Source: Erinaceus europaeus
Taxonomy: Eukaryota; Chordata; Mammalia; Eulipotyphla; Erinaceidae
Length of the DNA: 64,000 bases
Assembly: GCF_950295315.1 (NCBI RefSeq)
Contig: NC_080179.1
Location: 67,883,961-67,947,960 of the forward strand
Direction of reading: 5' to 3'
Of this stretch, positions 31,480 to 42,660 are shown one piece after another. Within the stretch, counting starts at the first letter, position 1, and every line of letters starts with the position of its first letter. The notes beneath the pieces were generated by a model. It was not told the DNA's origin and did no database searches. It saw only the letters and a program-made list of their open reading frames with translations. A program made the position numbers and the translations under genes.

Positions 31480-33600
31480 TGTGTTTGGGGTGTGTTCAGG
31501 GATCTTGATCCCCTGGTAAAGATGATTGCCTCCAGTTGTTCATTATGTTTGCATATTTTGGTGGTCTGAACTGGCAACTCTTACTTCCCAGGGACTGAGC
31601 AGAAGCAGGTAGTGTTTGGGGTGAGATCTCCTTAGCTATAAATGGGTTGATTTTGAGTATAACTGGACTTTACTGACTACTAGTGACTGGAAAGTAGCTG
31701 AAGGTTTCCTACTGGTGTGGGGGTGGTGCTTGGGGTGTCTGTGAGTGACAACTAATCTGATTAGAAGAGAGGTTGTGATGACTGGGCCCAGTAGAGTTAG
31801 CCAGACCCTCCAGTTAGTGTGCACTGATTTGGTATTAACATGTAATGGCTTTATGAGCTTAGATATTAAAGCTGGGGATGGAATGGTAGTGGGTTCCTAT
31901 AAGTGTTCAGAGGACAAGGCTGTGAACCTACTAGTGTGCGTGCTCTCCACGTGAGTCGTAGTTGGAGCCTGAGGGGAAGGCATTGCTAATTTACTGGGGT
32001 TTGAGCCTGCCGGCTCTGTGTGGTCTTTCCATTCTTCCTTCAATGTATAGCAGCACTCTGAAGATGGAAGACGGTGACTAGGACCTGAAACCTTTTACTT
32101 GGAGCAAGTTCCTCCTAGTGTGTGAGATATAACTCCAGGAAGTGTCTGTTGATCCTTCTTGGAAGTTCTTATATACCTGTGAAAGATCCTGATTATTCAT
32201 TAGGCAGAGACAGGCCAGCCTAGGCGAGACTGCAGTGAAAGGTATGGAACTGCAGCTTCCTCCTGCAGTAGCTTGCTGACTAGGGTTTAGAATAGACCGG
32301 TAAGGGCAAAGCTGCAGTGCAGGACCCACAATTCCTCCTGCATGCGCGGAATGGTGGTGGCTAGGGGTTGGGGTTTGTTTCTGTCAGTGTGAGCCCAATC
32401 ATGTAGCACTGTGGCAGACAGAGTCTTGGATTCTCCTTGCAACTGCCAATCAACTGAGGTTTCCTTACAGTGGAGCCTGAGGTGTGACTCCTTCCATGCC
32501 TTCTATAGAAGCTGAAGAATAGAGACTAAGGCCTGCAGTTGCTACCAAGCTTGTACTAATGAAGGAGCTGGGCTGCAGTTCACTCTAGTCTCAGTATTGC
32601 CCTCTGGAGAACTCTAAGAAATTTCCAACCATGGAGATAAGAGAGCAGGGATTAGTGATGCTGGCAGTAGGTCTTGACTTTGGGTCTGCAGGAGTCTTGT
32701 TAAAGATCAACAGAGTATGGAGTTTCACCCTACTGGAGAACTTCTTCTTACTGTCTAGGAAATCTCCTTAAGGTTGGTGAGGTGCAGGAAGCTTGGTCAC
32801 ATGGTGGGAGGCTTCTAGGTTGGTTCATGAATCAGGAATTTAGCCTCACTCCTGCAAGCTTGATTGTAAAATGGCTGGTTCAGCTATCATATCTGGTGAT
32901 ATGTCTGCAGAACTGAGATTCTGTGACCTGGAACTAGTAACAGCTCCCTTCCACTTGTACTTGCTGCTATCAATCAACCAACTCAGCTAGTGTGGGGGAT
33001 ACAAATTCTGGGGATGAGAGAGCTGTAGTTTGGGAGCACACAGTGAGTTCCTATCTAGGGAAGGGCAGTCTATCTGTCTTGTAAGTAACAGACCACTGTG
33101 GGTTCCCAGGGAACCGAGATTTTAGTTCTGATATTAAAGGTTGTTAAGCTTCTGTACAGTATTTTAAAACCCAGCTCCTGGATTGTTCACTACTGTCTGC
33201 CTCCAATTTGCTGATTGCTAAACAATTGATAAACACTTTATATATTAGGGTGTCCTGTTATAATCTATCAAGACCCAGCTCTCAGGGCTGCAGTGCCCTG
33301 GGTTTGAGGAACACTCATCTCTGGGTAAGATTTCTCTCCCAGTCTCCTGTCCCCTGTAGCAGTCTTAATGCTGGCAGGTTGTGCTTATCTTGTTTCTTCT
33401 TCCCGTGGATAACAGCTTCTCCATTTCTCTGATTGTTACAGCCTTAGGAGCAGGTGGTTTTTCATGCAGATTTATGAAAAATTATGTTTAGATCCTGGAT
33501 AGTCTCTGCAATAGCAGCAGGACTACATGTCAGATAATCATCTTGCTGGAAGTGTCAAGACTTACTTTTTAGAGCAGATTTAGGTCAACAACAAAATTGA
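31480..33600 (-). mobile_element. Probable L1 5' UTR or unclassified old repeat
   Basis: This lies directly 5' (in L1 sense) of the old ORF1 remnant and lacks coding signal, as expected for an L1 5' UTR. It is longer than the 5' UTR of the long L1 to the right, so other sequence may be included. The small open frames here have no recognisable domain. Confidence 0.35.
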
Positions 33601-33607
33601 GGAGAGG

Positions 33608-33797
33608 TGGGGCTGGGTGGTGGTGCACTCTTTAGAGTGCACATGTTACAGTGAAGAAGACTGTCTTCAAGCCCCCAGTCCCCACTTACTGAGGGGAAGC
33701 TTCAGAAGCAGTGTTACAGGTGCCTCTCCTTTTTTTTTTCTTCCTCTTGATTTCTCTCTGTCAAACAAGTAAATAAATAATAAAGTCTTAAAAATGG
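33608..33797 (+). mobile_element. SINE (GGCC-headed family), sense
   Basis: GGGGCTGGGTGGTGGTGCAC, CTTCAAGCCCCCAGTCCCC, GAGGGGAAGCTTCAGAAG, tail AAATAAATAATAAAG. Confidence 0.82.
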
Positions 33798-33867
33798 AGA
33801 GGGGAGCTCATTTACCATGTACCTCCATGTGTGCATAGCTTTTCCTGTTAACAGTGTCCCTCCCAGA

Positions 33868-34067
33868 NNNNNNNNNNNNNNNNNNNNNNNNNNNNNNNNN
33901 NNNNNNNNNNNNNNNNNNNNNNNNNNNNNNNNNNNNNNNNNNNNNNNNNNNNNNNNNNNNNNNNNNNNNNNNNNNNNNNNNNNNNNNNNNNNNNNNNNNN
34001 NNNNNNNNNNNNNNNNNNNNNNNNNNNNNNNNNNNNNNNNNNNNNNNNNNNNNNNNNNNNNNNNNNN
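33868..34067. other. Assembly gap (200 N)
   Basis: Exactly 200 N. It starts within sequence left of the long L1 and ends inside the L1 ORF2 C-terminus, so the L1 3' UTR, poly-A and one target-site flank are missing. The size may be a placeholder. Confidence 1.
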
Positions 34068-34717
34068 ACTCAACATGATTTTTTCAAGGTCCATCCAAGA
34101 TCGGCTGAAAACGGTGAAGTCACCATTTTTTACAGCTGAGTAGTATTCCATTGTGTATATAGACCACAACTTGCTCAGCCACTCATCTGTTGTTGGACAC
34201 CTGGGTTGCTTCCAGGTTTTGGCTATTACGAATTGTGCTGCCAAGAACAGATGTGTACACAGATCTTTTTGGATGGATGTGTTGGGTTCCTTAGGATATA
34301 TCCCCAGGAGGGGAATTGCAGGGTCATAGGGTAGGTCCATTTCTAGCCTTCTGAGAGTTCTCCAGACTGTTCTCCACAGAGGTTGGACCAATTGACATTC
34401 CCACCAGCAGTGCAGGAGGGTTCCTTTGACCCCACACCCTCTCCAGCATTTGCTGCTGTTACCTTTTCTGATGTATGACATTCTCACAGGAGTGAAGTGA
34501 TATCTCATTGTTGTCTTGATTTGCATTTCTCTGACAATGAGAGACTTGGAGCATTTTTTCATGTGTTTCTCGGCCTTTTGGATCTCTTCTGTGGTGAATA
34601 TTCTGTCCAAGTCTTCCCCTCATTTTTGGATGGGGTTATTTGTTGTCTTGTTGTTGAGTCTGGCAAGCTCTTTATATATGTTGGTTATTAAACTCTTCTC
34701 TGATGTATGGCATGTAA

Positions 34718-34746
34718 AGATCTTCTCCCATTCTGGGAGAAGATCT
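34718..34746. repeat. Perfect 13-bp inverted repeat at the duplication junction
   Basis: AGATCTTCTCCCA (34718-34730), loop TTC, TGGGAGAAGATCT (34734-34746). The left arm is normal L1 sequence; the right arm replaces normal L1 sequence and sits immediately before the duplicated RT segment. Confidence 0.95.
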
Positions 34747-34747
34747 C

Positions 34748-35134
34748 ATATTCCCATTTTTTGTAGTGTTTTGATCATAAAGGGATGTTGTCTTTTGTCA
34801 AAGGCTTTCTCTGCATCTATTGATATGACCATGTGGTCTTTGGTTTTGCTTTTGTTGATGTGGTGAATCACATTGATTGATTTACGTATATTAAACCAAC
34901 CTTGCATGCCTGGGATAAACCCCACTTGGTCATGATGGACAATCGTTTTGATATACTGCTGTATCCGGTTGGCTAGAATTTTGTTCAGTATTTTTGCATC
35001 TATGTTCATCAGAGATATTGGTCTGTAGTTTTCTTTTTTGGTTGTGTCCCTGTCTGCTTTTGGTATCAGGGTGATGTTGGCTTCATAGGAGCTGGCAGGG
35101 AGTATTCCAGTGTCTTCAGTCTTCTGGAAGACTT
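34748..35134 (-). repeat. Internal duplication of an L1 reverse transcriptase segment
   Basis: Nearly identical to about 36363-36751 (same order: TTTTTGTAGTGTTTTGATCA ... CTTCTGGAAGACTTTT). It interrupts the C-terminal ORF2 region between the [16 protein letters not shown] part and the WEKIF-encoding part. It encodes [10 protein letters not shown] without the 5-bp insertion present in the other copy. Confidence 0.88.
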
Positions 35135-38100
35135 TTGGTTTGGGTAGTGGTTTCTTTTGCTGTGAAGAAGCTTTTTAATTTGATGTAGTCCCATAGGTTT
35201 ATACTTGCCTTAGTCTTCCTTGTAATTGGATTCGTTTCATTGAAAATGTCTTTAAAATTTATACGGAAAGAGGTTCTGCCAATATTTTCCTCTAAGTATC
35301 TGATAGTTTCTGGTCTAACATCCAAGTCCTTGATCCACTTGGAATTTACTTTTGTATTTGGTGAAATACAGTGATTCAGTTTCATTCTTCTGCATGTTTC
35401 AACCCATTGTTTCCAACACCATTTGTTGAAGAGACTCTGCTTTCCCCACTTAATAGTCTCGGCCCCTTTGTCAAAGATTAGATGTCCATAGGTGTGGGGC
35501 CTCATTTCTGGGCTCTCAATTCTATTCCACTGGTCAGTGTGTCTGTTCATGTTCCAGTATCAAGCAGTTTTGATGACAATGGCCCTATAATACAGTTTGA
35601 GATCTGGGAGTGTGATGCCTCCGGTTCTGTTCTTTTTTCTCAAGATTGTTTTGGCAATTCTAGGTCTTTTCTGGTTGCAGATAAACATTTGTAGCATTTT
35701 TTCTATTCTCCTAAAAAATGTGCTTGGGATCTTGATGGGGATAGCATTAAATTTGTAGATGGCTCTGGGTAATATATTCATTCTGATGATGTTAATTCTT
35801 CCAACCCATGAACATGGAATATCTTTCCACTTCTTTGTGTCTTTTTCAGTTTCTTTGAGTAGTGACTCATAATTTTCAGTATACAAGTCTTTCACTTCTT
35901 TGGTTAGGTTTACTCCTAGATATTTTATTGTTTTTGTTGCTATAGAAAAAGGAACTGATTTCTGGATTTCAATTTCTTCTAACTTAGTGTTTGCATAGAG
36001 GAATGCCACTGACTTTTGAATGTTAATTTTGTAGCCTGACACCTTACTGTATTGCCTGATGATTTCCAAAAGCTTCTTTCTGGATTCCTTAGGTTTTTCC
36101 ATGTATACTATCATGTCATCTGCAAATAAGGAGAGTATGACTTCTTCTCTTCCAATCTGTATGCCTTTAATTCCTTGCTCCTGCCTGATTGCTATGGCAA
36201 GAACTTCCAACACTATGTTGAATAGTAATGGTGATAGTGGGCAGCCCTGTCTAGTACCTGATCTGAGGGGAAATGCTTCCAGTTTTTCACCATTGAGTAT
36301 GATGTTGGCTGTAGGTTTGCTATATATAGACTCCACTATCTTGAGGAATTTTCCGTCTATTCCCATTTTTTGTAGTGTTTTGATCATAAAGGGATGTTGT
36401 ATTTTGTCAAAGGCTTTCTCTGCATCTATTGATATGATATTGATATGTGGTTTTTGGTCTTGCTTTTGTTGATGTGGTGGATCACATTGATTGATTTACG
36501 TATATTAAACCAACCTTGCATGCCTGGGATAAACCCCACTTGGTCATGATGGACAATCTTTTTGATACACTGCTGTATCCGGTTGGCTAGAATTTTGTTC
36601 AATATTTTTGCATCTATGTTCATCAGAGATATTGGTCTGTAGTTTTCTTTTTTGGTTGTGTCCCTGTCTGCTTTTGGTATCAGGGTGATGTTGGCTTCAT
36701 AGAAGCTGGCAGGGAGTAGTCCAGTGTCTTCAATCTTCTGGAAGACTTTTAAAAGTAGTGGTATTAGTTCTTCTTTGAAAGTTTTGTAGAATTCATTTGT
36801 AAAACCATCTGGTCCAGGACTTGTATTTTTGGGAAGATTTTTGATAACTGTTTCAATTTCATTAGCTGTGATGGGCCTGTTCATGTTATCCACTTCTTCT
36901 TTACTTAGTTTTGGAAGTTGGTAGGTATCTAGGAAATCATTCGTTTCTTCCAGGTTCTCTAGCTTGGTGGCATATAGTTGTTCATAGAAGCCTCGCATGA
37001 TATGTTGAATTTCTGCAGTGCCTGTTGTGATATCTCCTCTTTCATTTACTATCCAATTTATTTGGGTCTTCTCCCTTTTGTGTTTTGTGAGTCTGGCTAA
37101 AGGTTTGTTGATTTTGTTTACTCTTTCGAAGAACCAACATTTACTTTCATTGATCTTTTGTATGGTTTTCCTATTCTCAATGTTATTTATTTCTGCCCTA
37201 ACTTTAGTGATTTCTGTCCTTCTGGTTGCTTTAGGATTCCTTTGTTGTTCTTCTTCTAGGTCTTTAAGATGTGCAATCAGGCTGTTTATTTGTGCCTTTT
37301 CTTGTTTCCTAATGTGTGCTGGTATAGCTATGAACTTCCCTCTTAGGACTGCTTTAGCTGTGTCCCAAATATTTTGATAGCTTGTGTCTTCATTTTCATT
37401 GAACTCTCGAAACATTTTGATTTCTTCCTTGATTTCCTCTTTGACCCAGAAGTTGTTAAGAAGTGTACTGTTGAGCTTCCACATTTTGGGACTGTTAGTA
37501 ATCTTTTGTTGATTGTTAAGTGTTAGTTTAATTCCACTGTGGTCTGAGAAGATGCTTGGGATGATTTCAGTGCTCTTGAATTGGCTGATGCTGTCTTTGT
37601 GGCCTAACATATGGTCTATCCTTGAGAATGATCCATGTGGATTTGAGTAAAATGTGTATTCCAGTTTCTTGGGATGAATGACTCTGAAAATGTCCAATAG
37701 TTCTAGTTTATCTATCTCTTCATTTAGCTCCCTTATGTCTTTACTGATTTTCTTCCTGGATGATCTGTCAAGTTGGGAGAGTGGGGTGTTGAAGTCCCCT
37801 ACTATGATTGTGTTACTGTTAATATATTGCTGTAGCTCTTTCAGTAGAAGTTTGATGTATTTAGATGGCTTCTCATTGGGTGCATAGATATTAATAATTG
37901 TTAAGTCCTCTTGATTGATCCTCTGAGCATTAAGTAGTGTCCATTCCTATCTTTTTTAATCTTATCTATTTTAAAGTTTATCATGTCAGATAGGAGCTGT
38001 TCCTGCCCTTTTTTGTGGGCCATTGGCTTGTATAATAGTTTTCCATCCTTTCACTTTAAGTCTGTGTTTGTCTTGTTGAGTTAGGTGAGTTTCCTGTAGA

Positions 38101-38361
38101 CAACATATTGTTGGGTTGTGTTTTCTGATCCATCTTCCTACTCTGTGTCTTTTAATAGGTGAATTCAGGCCATTGACATTTATTGATATCAAAGATTGAA
38201 GATACTTTAACGCCATTCTTGTAGAGTTTTAGAGTGTTTTGATATATGTCCTATTTGTGGTGGTCTGGTTGTTTATCGGAGACCTTTCAGAACTTCTTTC
38301 AGGGCAGGCTTGGTGATGGCTGCTTCTTCAACTGTTCCTTGTCTTAGAAGGTTTTGATGCT

Positions 38362-39246
38362 TCAATCTAGTCTGAATGACAGTCTAGCAGGATATAGTAT
38401 TCTTGGCTGAAAGCCTTTCTCATTGAGCACTCGATAGATATCTTGCCATTCTCTTCTGGCCTGTAGTGTTTGTATGGAGAAGTCTGCTGCTAATCTTATG
38501 GGTTTTCCTTTGTAGGTGACTCTTTGATTTTCTCTTGCAGCCTTGAGGATCCTTTCTTTATCCTTATTCCTTTCCATTCTAAGTATGACATGTCTTGGTG
38601 TCTTTAGGTCTGGGTTAATTCTGTTTGGGACCCTCTGGGCTTGTTGAATCTTTATGTCTTTGGTGTTGTCTAGACTAGAGAAATTTTCAGCTATTATGGC
38701 CTGGAGAATGCTTTCTTCCTCTCCTTCTCTTTCTTCCTCTGGTAAGCCAATAATGCGTATATTGTTTCTTTTGAAGTCATACCATAGGACTCTGTTGTTG
38801 TTTTCAGCATCTCTTAATCTCTTTTTGAGATCTCTTACTTCTTTTTTAGTTGTCTCTAATTCATCCTCAATCTTGCCAATTCTGTCTTCAGCCTCATAGA
38901 TTCTATTCTCTTTGCCTTCTACTGCTTTCTGGAGTTCATCTATTTTGTTGCCCTGCTCTGATACTGTTTTAGCTTGGTCAGCTAGTTGCCTTCTTAGCTC
39001 AGCGATTTCAGCTTTCAGCTCTCTAATAACCATGAGATAATTAGAATTTTCTTCCATATTCTCATTTGTTGTTCCTGCATTTCTGATTACAATTTTTTCA
39101 AATTCTTTACTCACTCCTGTTAATATTTCCTTAGCTAATGTTTGGATGTTGAACTCGTTGTTTTGTGCTTCACCCTCTGGAGGACTTTTAGCTGGACTCT
39201 TGTCCTGGTTTGAGTCTCCAGTATTTTTTCTTGTTGTTTTAACCAT
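38362..39246 (-). CDS. L1 ORF1p, complete open frame (294 aa)
   Basis: L1 ORF1 protein is a trimeric RNA-binding nucleic acid chaperone needed for L1 mobility. Here residues about 70-150 form a strongly charged heptad-rich coiled coil (for example LKAEIAELRRQLAD). An RRM-like segment follows, starting near residue 160 (NNIRIIGLPEEE). The C-terminal domain, about 235-294, ends ILYPARLSFRLD. Length is a little shorter than primate ORF1p (about 338 aa). No stop or frameshift is visible, in contrast with ORF2 of the same element. Whether it is expressed is unknown. Confidence 0.9.
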   Translation of the reverse strand: MVKTTRKNTGDSNQDKSPAKSPPEGEAQNNEFNIQTLAKEILTGVSKEFEKIVIRNAGTTNENMEENSNYLMVIRELKAEIAELRRQLADQAKTVSEQGNKIDELQKAVEGKENRIYEAEDRIGKIEDELETTKKEVRDLKKRLRDAENNNRVLWYDFKRNNIRIIGLPEEEREGEEESILQAIIAENFSSLDNTKDIKIQQAQRVPNRINPDLKTPRHVILRMERNKDKERILKAARENQRVTYKGKPIRLAADFSIQTLQARREWQDIYRVLNEKGFQPRILYPARLSFRLD

Positions 39247-39976
39247 TTTATATATTATGTTATGAGTTCCTTTTATCAGTACTTTTCAAATTATTGATCA
39301 CTATTGCCTGGATTGACTTCTGTCTAAGTAATTTAATTAAAGGTTTTACTGTGGTGGAAGTTAACAGTTTTTTCAATCCCTGAGTTGGAGCTCAGTGGTG
39401 TAAAAGCCTCTTTTTGTTCTTTTTTCTTCCCTGTAGGCTATGGGAGCCTGAGGGCTTTTAAACTATCAATAGGCTTCTTAGCTTAATCACTGACTCCTGA
39501 CCATGAGATAAAGCAGGGTGTGGCAGAGATAATCCAGTGGTTATGCAAAGAGACTTTCACAGCCCCTCAGCTATGCCACCGAGGTATAGGTCTTCTCCTG
39601 AGTTTCCCGGTTAGATCTCTGTCCCCTGGTGTCCCTCCCTGTTGCTGCTCCAGATTCTGAGGGTAGTAGCAATGGAGACTCAGAGTTGCACTTGGTGAGT
39701 CTCTGGGGAGTCCTCTCCTCCCTTCAGCTGTCCCCTTGTTGGTTGAGCAGACTGGAGGTGGTGTCTCCACTGATAAACTGCTGAACTGTTAGCAGTCACT
39801 TAATCTCTCATTAGGCCCCTCTCTCCTCTCTGTCACCAGCCACGCGTGTTTGTACTCACGGGTGATTTACTGGGTTCCTGTGGTCATTCTAGTCCTGTCT
39901 TGTTTCGGTCCGGGTGGTCTCCTTTGGTATTCCTAGTTGATCCGGGAGAGGAGAGGAGAGAGGAGAGGAGAGGAGA
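39247..39976 (-). promoter_or_regulatory. L1 5' UTR (internal promoter region)
   Basis: Non-coding stretch directly 5' of ORF1 in L1 sense. L1 5' UTRs carry an internal RNA polymerase II promoter and often antisense activity, which here would run in the EPC2 direction. A GGAGA repeat at 39949-39976 marks its probable outer end, followed at once by a plus-strand copy of the 1-kb family. Confidence 0.6.
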
Positions 39977-40168
39977 GCGACCTTCCACCTTCTGCATCTC
40001 ACAGTGGCCTTGGGTCCATACTGCCAGAGGGATAAAGAATAGGAAAGCTATCAGGGGAGGGGATTTAATACAGATTTCTGATGGTGGGAATTGCATGGAG
40101 TTGTACCTCTCTTATCCTCTGGTTTTGTCAGTGTTTCCTTTTTATAAATTAAAAAAAAAAAAATTTAA
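39977..40168 (+). mobile_element. 3' fragment of the ~1-kb retroposon family
   Basis: GACCTTCCACCTTCTGCATC, GGGTCCATACTGCCAGAGGG, TGATGGTGGGAATTGCATGG and an A-rich terminus at 40147-40163. Confidence 0.82.
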
Positions 40169-40506
40169 ATGGTGACTTAACCTTTAACCCATCTTGCATG
40201 GAGCTTGAAGGAATCATGTTAAGTGAGATAAGCAGAAACAGAAGGATGGATATGGGATGATCTTACTCATAGACAAGTTGAAAAACAAGATCAGAAGGTA
40301 AAACACTAAATAGAACTTGGACTGGAATTGTGTATTGCACAATTGTAAAGGATTCTGGGATTGGGGGGAGGGGCTCAGGTCCTGGAACATGATGGCAGAG
40401 GAGGACTTAGAGGAGGTTGAATTGTTATGTGGAAATGTTACACATGTACAAACTATTATATTTTATTGTCAACTGTAAACCATTAATCTAGAAATTAAAA
40501 AAAAAA
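40169..40506 (+). mobile_element. L1 3' end, sense
   Basis: Contains GGAGCTTGAAGGAATCATGT, GGATATGGGATGATCTTACTC and a 3' UTR with TACACATGTACAAACTATTA, ending in AAATTAAAAAAAAAA near 40505. 5'-truncated. Confidence 0.82.
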
Positions 40507-41601
40507 GATGTCCATAGGTGTAGGGGCTTATTTCATGGCTCTCAATTCTATGCCACTGATCAGTGTGTCTATTTTTGTTCCAGTTTAGGCCTGTTATCAC
40601 TATGTATCACTTTGATTACAATGGCCCTATAATAAATTTTGAGATCTAGGAAAGTGATGCCTTCAGTTCTGTTCTTTTTATCTCATGATTGTTTTGGTGA
40701 TTTTAGGTATTTTCTGGCTCCAGAAAAACTTTTGTAGCTATTGTTCTAGTCTCTTAACATTTAATGGGACCATGATGGAGACTGTATTAAGTTTGTATAT
40801 GGCTCTGGGTAGAATTGTCATTTTGATGATGTTAGTTCTTCTATTTCATGAACATGGGCTGTCTTTCTCTGTTTTCTTGAATAGTGACTCAGTTTTCAGT
40901 ATACAGATCTTTAACTTCTTTTATTAAGTTTATTCCTAAATATGTTACTGATTTTGTTGTTATAGTGAATGGGGCTGATTCCGGATTTCTTCATCTGATT
41001 TAGTGTTTGCATAAAGGAATGCCACCAACTTTTGTATATTAATTTTGTTGTCTGACATCTTACTATATTGCTTGATAATTTATAGGAGCTTCCTGCTGGA
41101 TTCTTTAGACTTTTCTATGTGTACTATCATATCATCTGCAAATAGTGACAGTTTAACAACTTCTCTTCCAATCTGCATCCCTTCAGTTTCATTCTCTTGC
41201 CTAGTTGCTATGGCTAGAACTTCCAACACTGTGTTGAATAGGAATGGTGATAATGGGCAGCCCTGTCTAGTACCTGATCTAACTGGGAATGCTTTCACTT
41301 TCTCACCATTGAGTATATGACGTTGGGTATAAGTTTGCTGTATATGGATTCCACTAGGTTAAGGAACTTTCCATCTATCCCCATTTTCTTTTGTAGTGTT
41401 GTGATCAAGATGGGATGTTGGCCTTCGTCAAAAGTTTTCTTTGCATCTATTGAGATAATAATGTGGTCTTGATTTTTTTGCTTGATTGATGTGGTGGATC
41501 ACATTGATTGATATACATATATTGAATCATACATCCCCGAGATAAACTACACTTGATATAATCTTTTTGATTTATTGCTGTAGCCGGTTGCCTTGAATTT
41601 T

Positions 41602-42550
41602 TATTTTTATTTATTTTTTATTTTTTTATTTAAGAAAGGATTAGTGAACAAAAGCATAAGGTAGGAGGGGTACAACTCCACACAATTCCCACCACCCAAT
41701 CCCCATAACCCACCCCCTCCCATGGTAGCTTTCCCATTCTCTATCCCTCTGGGAGCATGGACCCAGGGTCGTTGAGGGTTGCAGAAGGTAGAAGGTCTGG
41801 CTTCTGTAATTGCTTCCCCGCTGAACATGGGCGTTGACTGGTCGGTCCATACTCCCAGTCTGCCTCTCTCTTTCCCTAGTAGGGTGGGTCTCTGGGGAAA
41901 CTGAGCTCCAGGACACGTTGGTGGGGTCTTCAATCCAGGGAAGCCTAGCCAGCATCCTGGTGGCATCTGGAACCTGGTGATTGAAGAGAGAGTTAACATA
42001 TGAAGCCAAACAATTTGTTGAGCAATCATGGATCCCAAGCTTGGAATAGTGGAGAGGAAGTGTTAGGGAGGTACTCACTGCAAACTCTAGTGTAATCCTG
42101 CTTTCAGGTATATATTTTGCAGTAGTTTATGGATACGTGTGCACATAAGCTCTCTCTCACAGAAACTGGTGTATATCTAGGTTATGTGACTTTGTTAGAA
42201 AGTGAACTACCTGAGATGAAATTAGAGTGTACTATTAAAGGAAAGGTCTCACCCGAGTAATGAAGCTGAAGGGTTGTCATTCCACACGTGAAGTCTCTGG
42301 ATACAGTCTGAGGTGAAGCATGTTGAGATGGCAATCGTTGCGTTGGTTAGGTTGTGATCGGCGGATGCAATATTATTTGGTTTGGATTGGGAGATGCATA
42401 CGGGAAAGTGGGCCCTATCCAAGGGTTCCAGGACTGGGGGAAGTAGGGGCTCTATAGTGAAGATGTGAGGTTCCTGCTGTCTTAGGGTTCAAAAAGACAA
42501 TCAATAGTTAATATTATCATCACATTATTTGTTAATTGGGTTAACTTTGA
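41602..42550 (-). mobile_element. Reference copy of the ~1-kb A-tailed retroposon family
   Basis: Flanked by perfect TTGCCTTGAATTTT at 41588-41601 and 42551-42564, splitting recognisable L1 sequence, so both ends are certain. The minus-strand 3' end is A-rich (AATAAAAAAATAAAAAATAA), as expected for L1-mobilised elements. Nothing resembling a reverse transcriptase is present, so it is non-autonomous. Two overlapping minus-strand open frames of about 143-145 codons (42038-41607 and 42078-41641) are shared with the copy at 57040. No family name is offered. Confidence 0.92.
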
Positions 42551-42609
42551 TTGCCTTGAATTTTGTTCAATATTTTAGCATCTGTGTTCATCAGAGATAC
42601 TTGTCTGTA

Positions 42610-42660
42610 TGTGTGCATGTGTGCGTGTGTACGTGTGTGCGTGTGTGTGTGTGTGTTCCC
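42610..42660. repeat. TG/CG-containing dinucleotide repeat
   Basis: Run of GTGTGC/GTGTGT units inside the older L1. Confidence 0.8.

Larger units (their letters stand above)
28735..31480 (-). mobile_element. Old L1, minus strand, fragmented (ORF2 and ORF1 remnants)
   Basis: Pieces correspond in order to the long L1 at 34068-39976: C-terminal ORF2 with IRKYYSVIKNDIF (28781-28966), endonuclease/linker region (29180-29640, 30000-30280) and ORF1-like sequence (30480-31100, 31360-31480). Many substitutions and frame breaks. SINEs at 29818-29945, 30370-30475 and 31105-31360 interrupt it. A TTTC microsatellite lies at about 29058-29082. Confidence 0.7.
34068..38216 (-). pseudogene. L1 ORF2 (endonuclease/reverse transcriptase), disrupted
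   Basis: The start (38216) reads SINVNGLNSPIKRHR with the endonuclease asparagine and QETH glutamate at residue 42. The frame breaks near 37986 and resumes at 37697. The reverse transcriptase has the FADD catalytic motif at 36115-36126 (frame 36387-35560). The C-terminal cysteine motif C-x3-C-x7-H-x4-C is present on the minus strand within 34610-34068. Lesions: endonuclease frameshifts between about 37990 and 37700, a net 5-bp insertion near 36430, and a break near 35555. In addition, a duplicate of the RT segment (34748-35134) is inserted into the C-terminal part. The product cannot be functional as it stands. Confidence 0.92.
34068..39976 (-). mobile_element. Long L1 retrotransposon, near full length but damaged
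   Basis: Reading leftward from about 39976: a non-coding 5' UTR, an open ORF1 (39246-38362), then ORF2 in pieces with endonuclease (38216-37697 and on), reverse transcriptase (37697-35560), and C-terminal domain (35550-35116 and 34745-34068). The 3' UTR falls in the assembly gap. ORF2 has frameshifts and an internal duplication of about 390 bp. It is antisense to EPC2 and is the youngest-looking L1 in the window. Confidence 0.92.
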
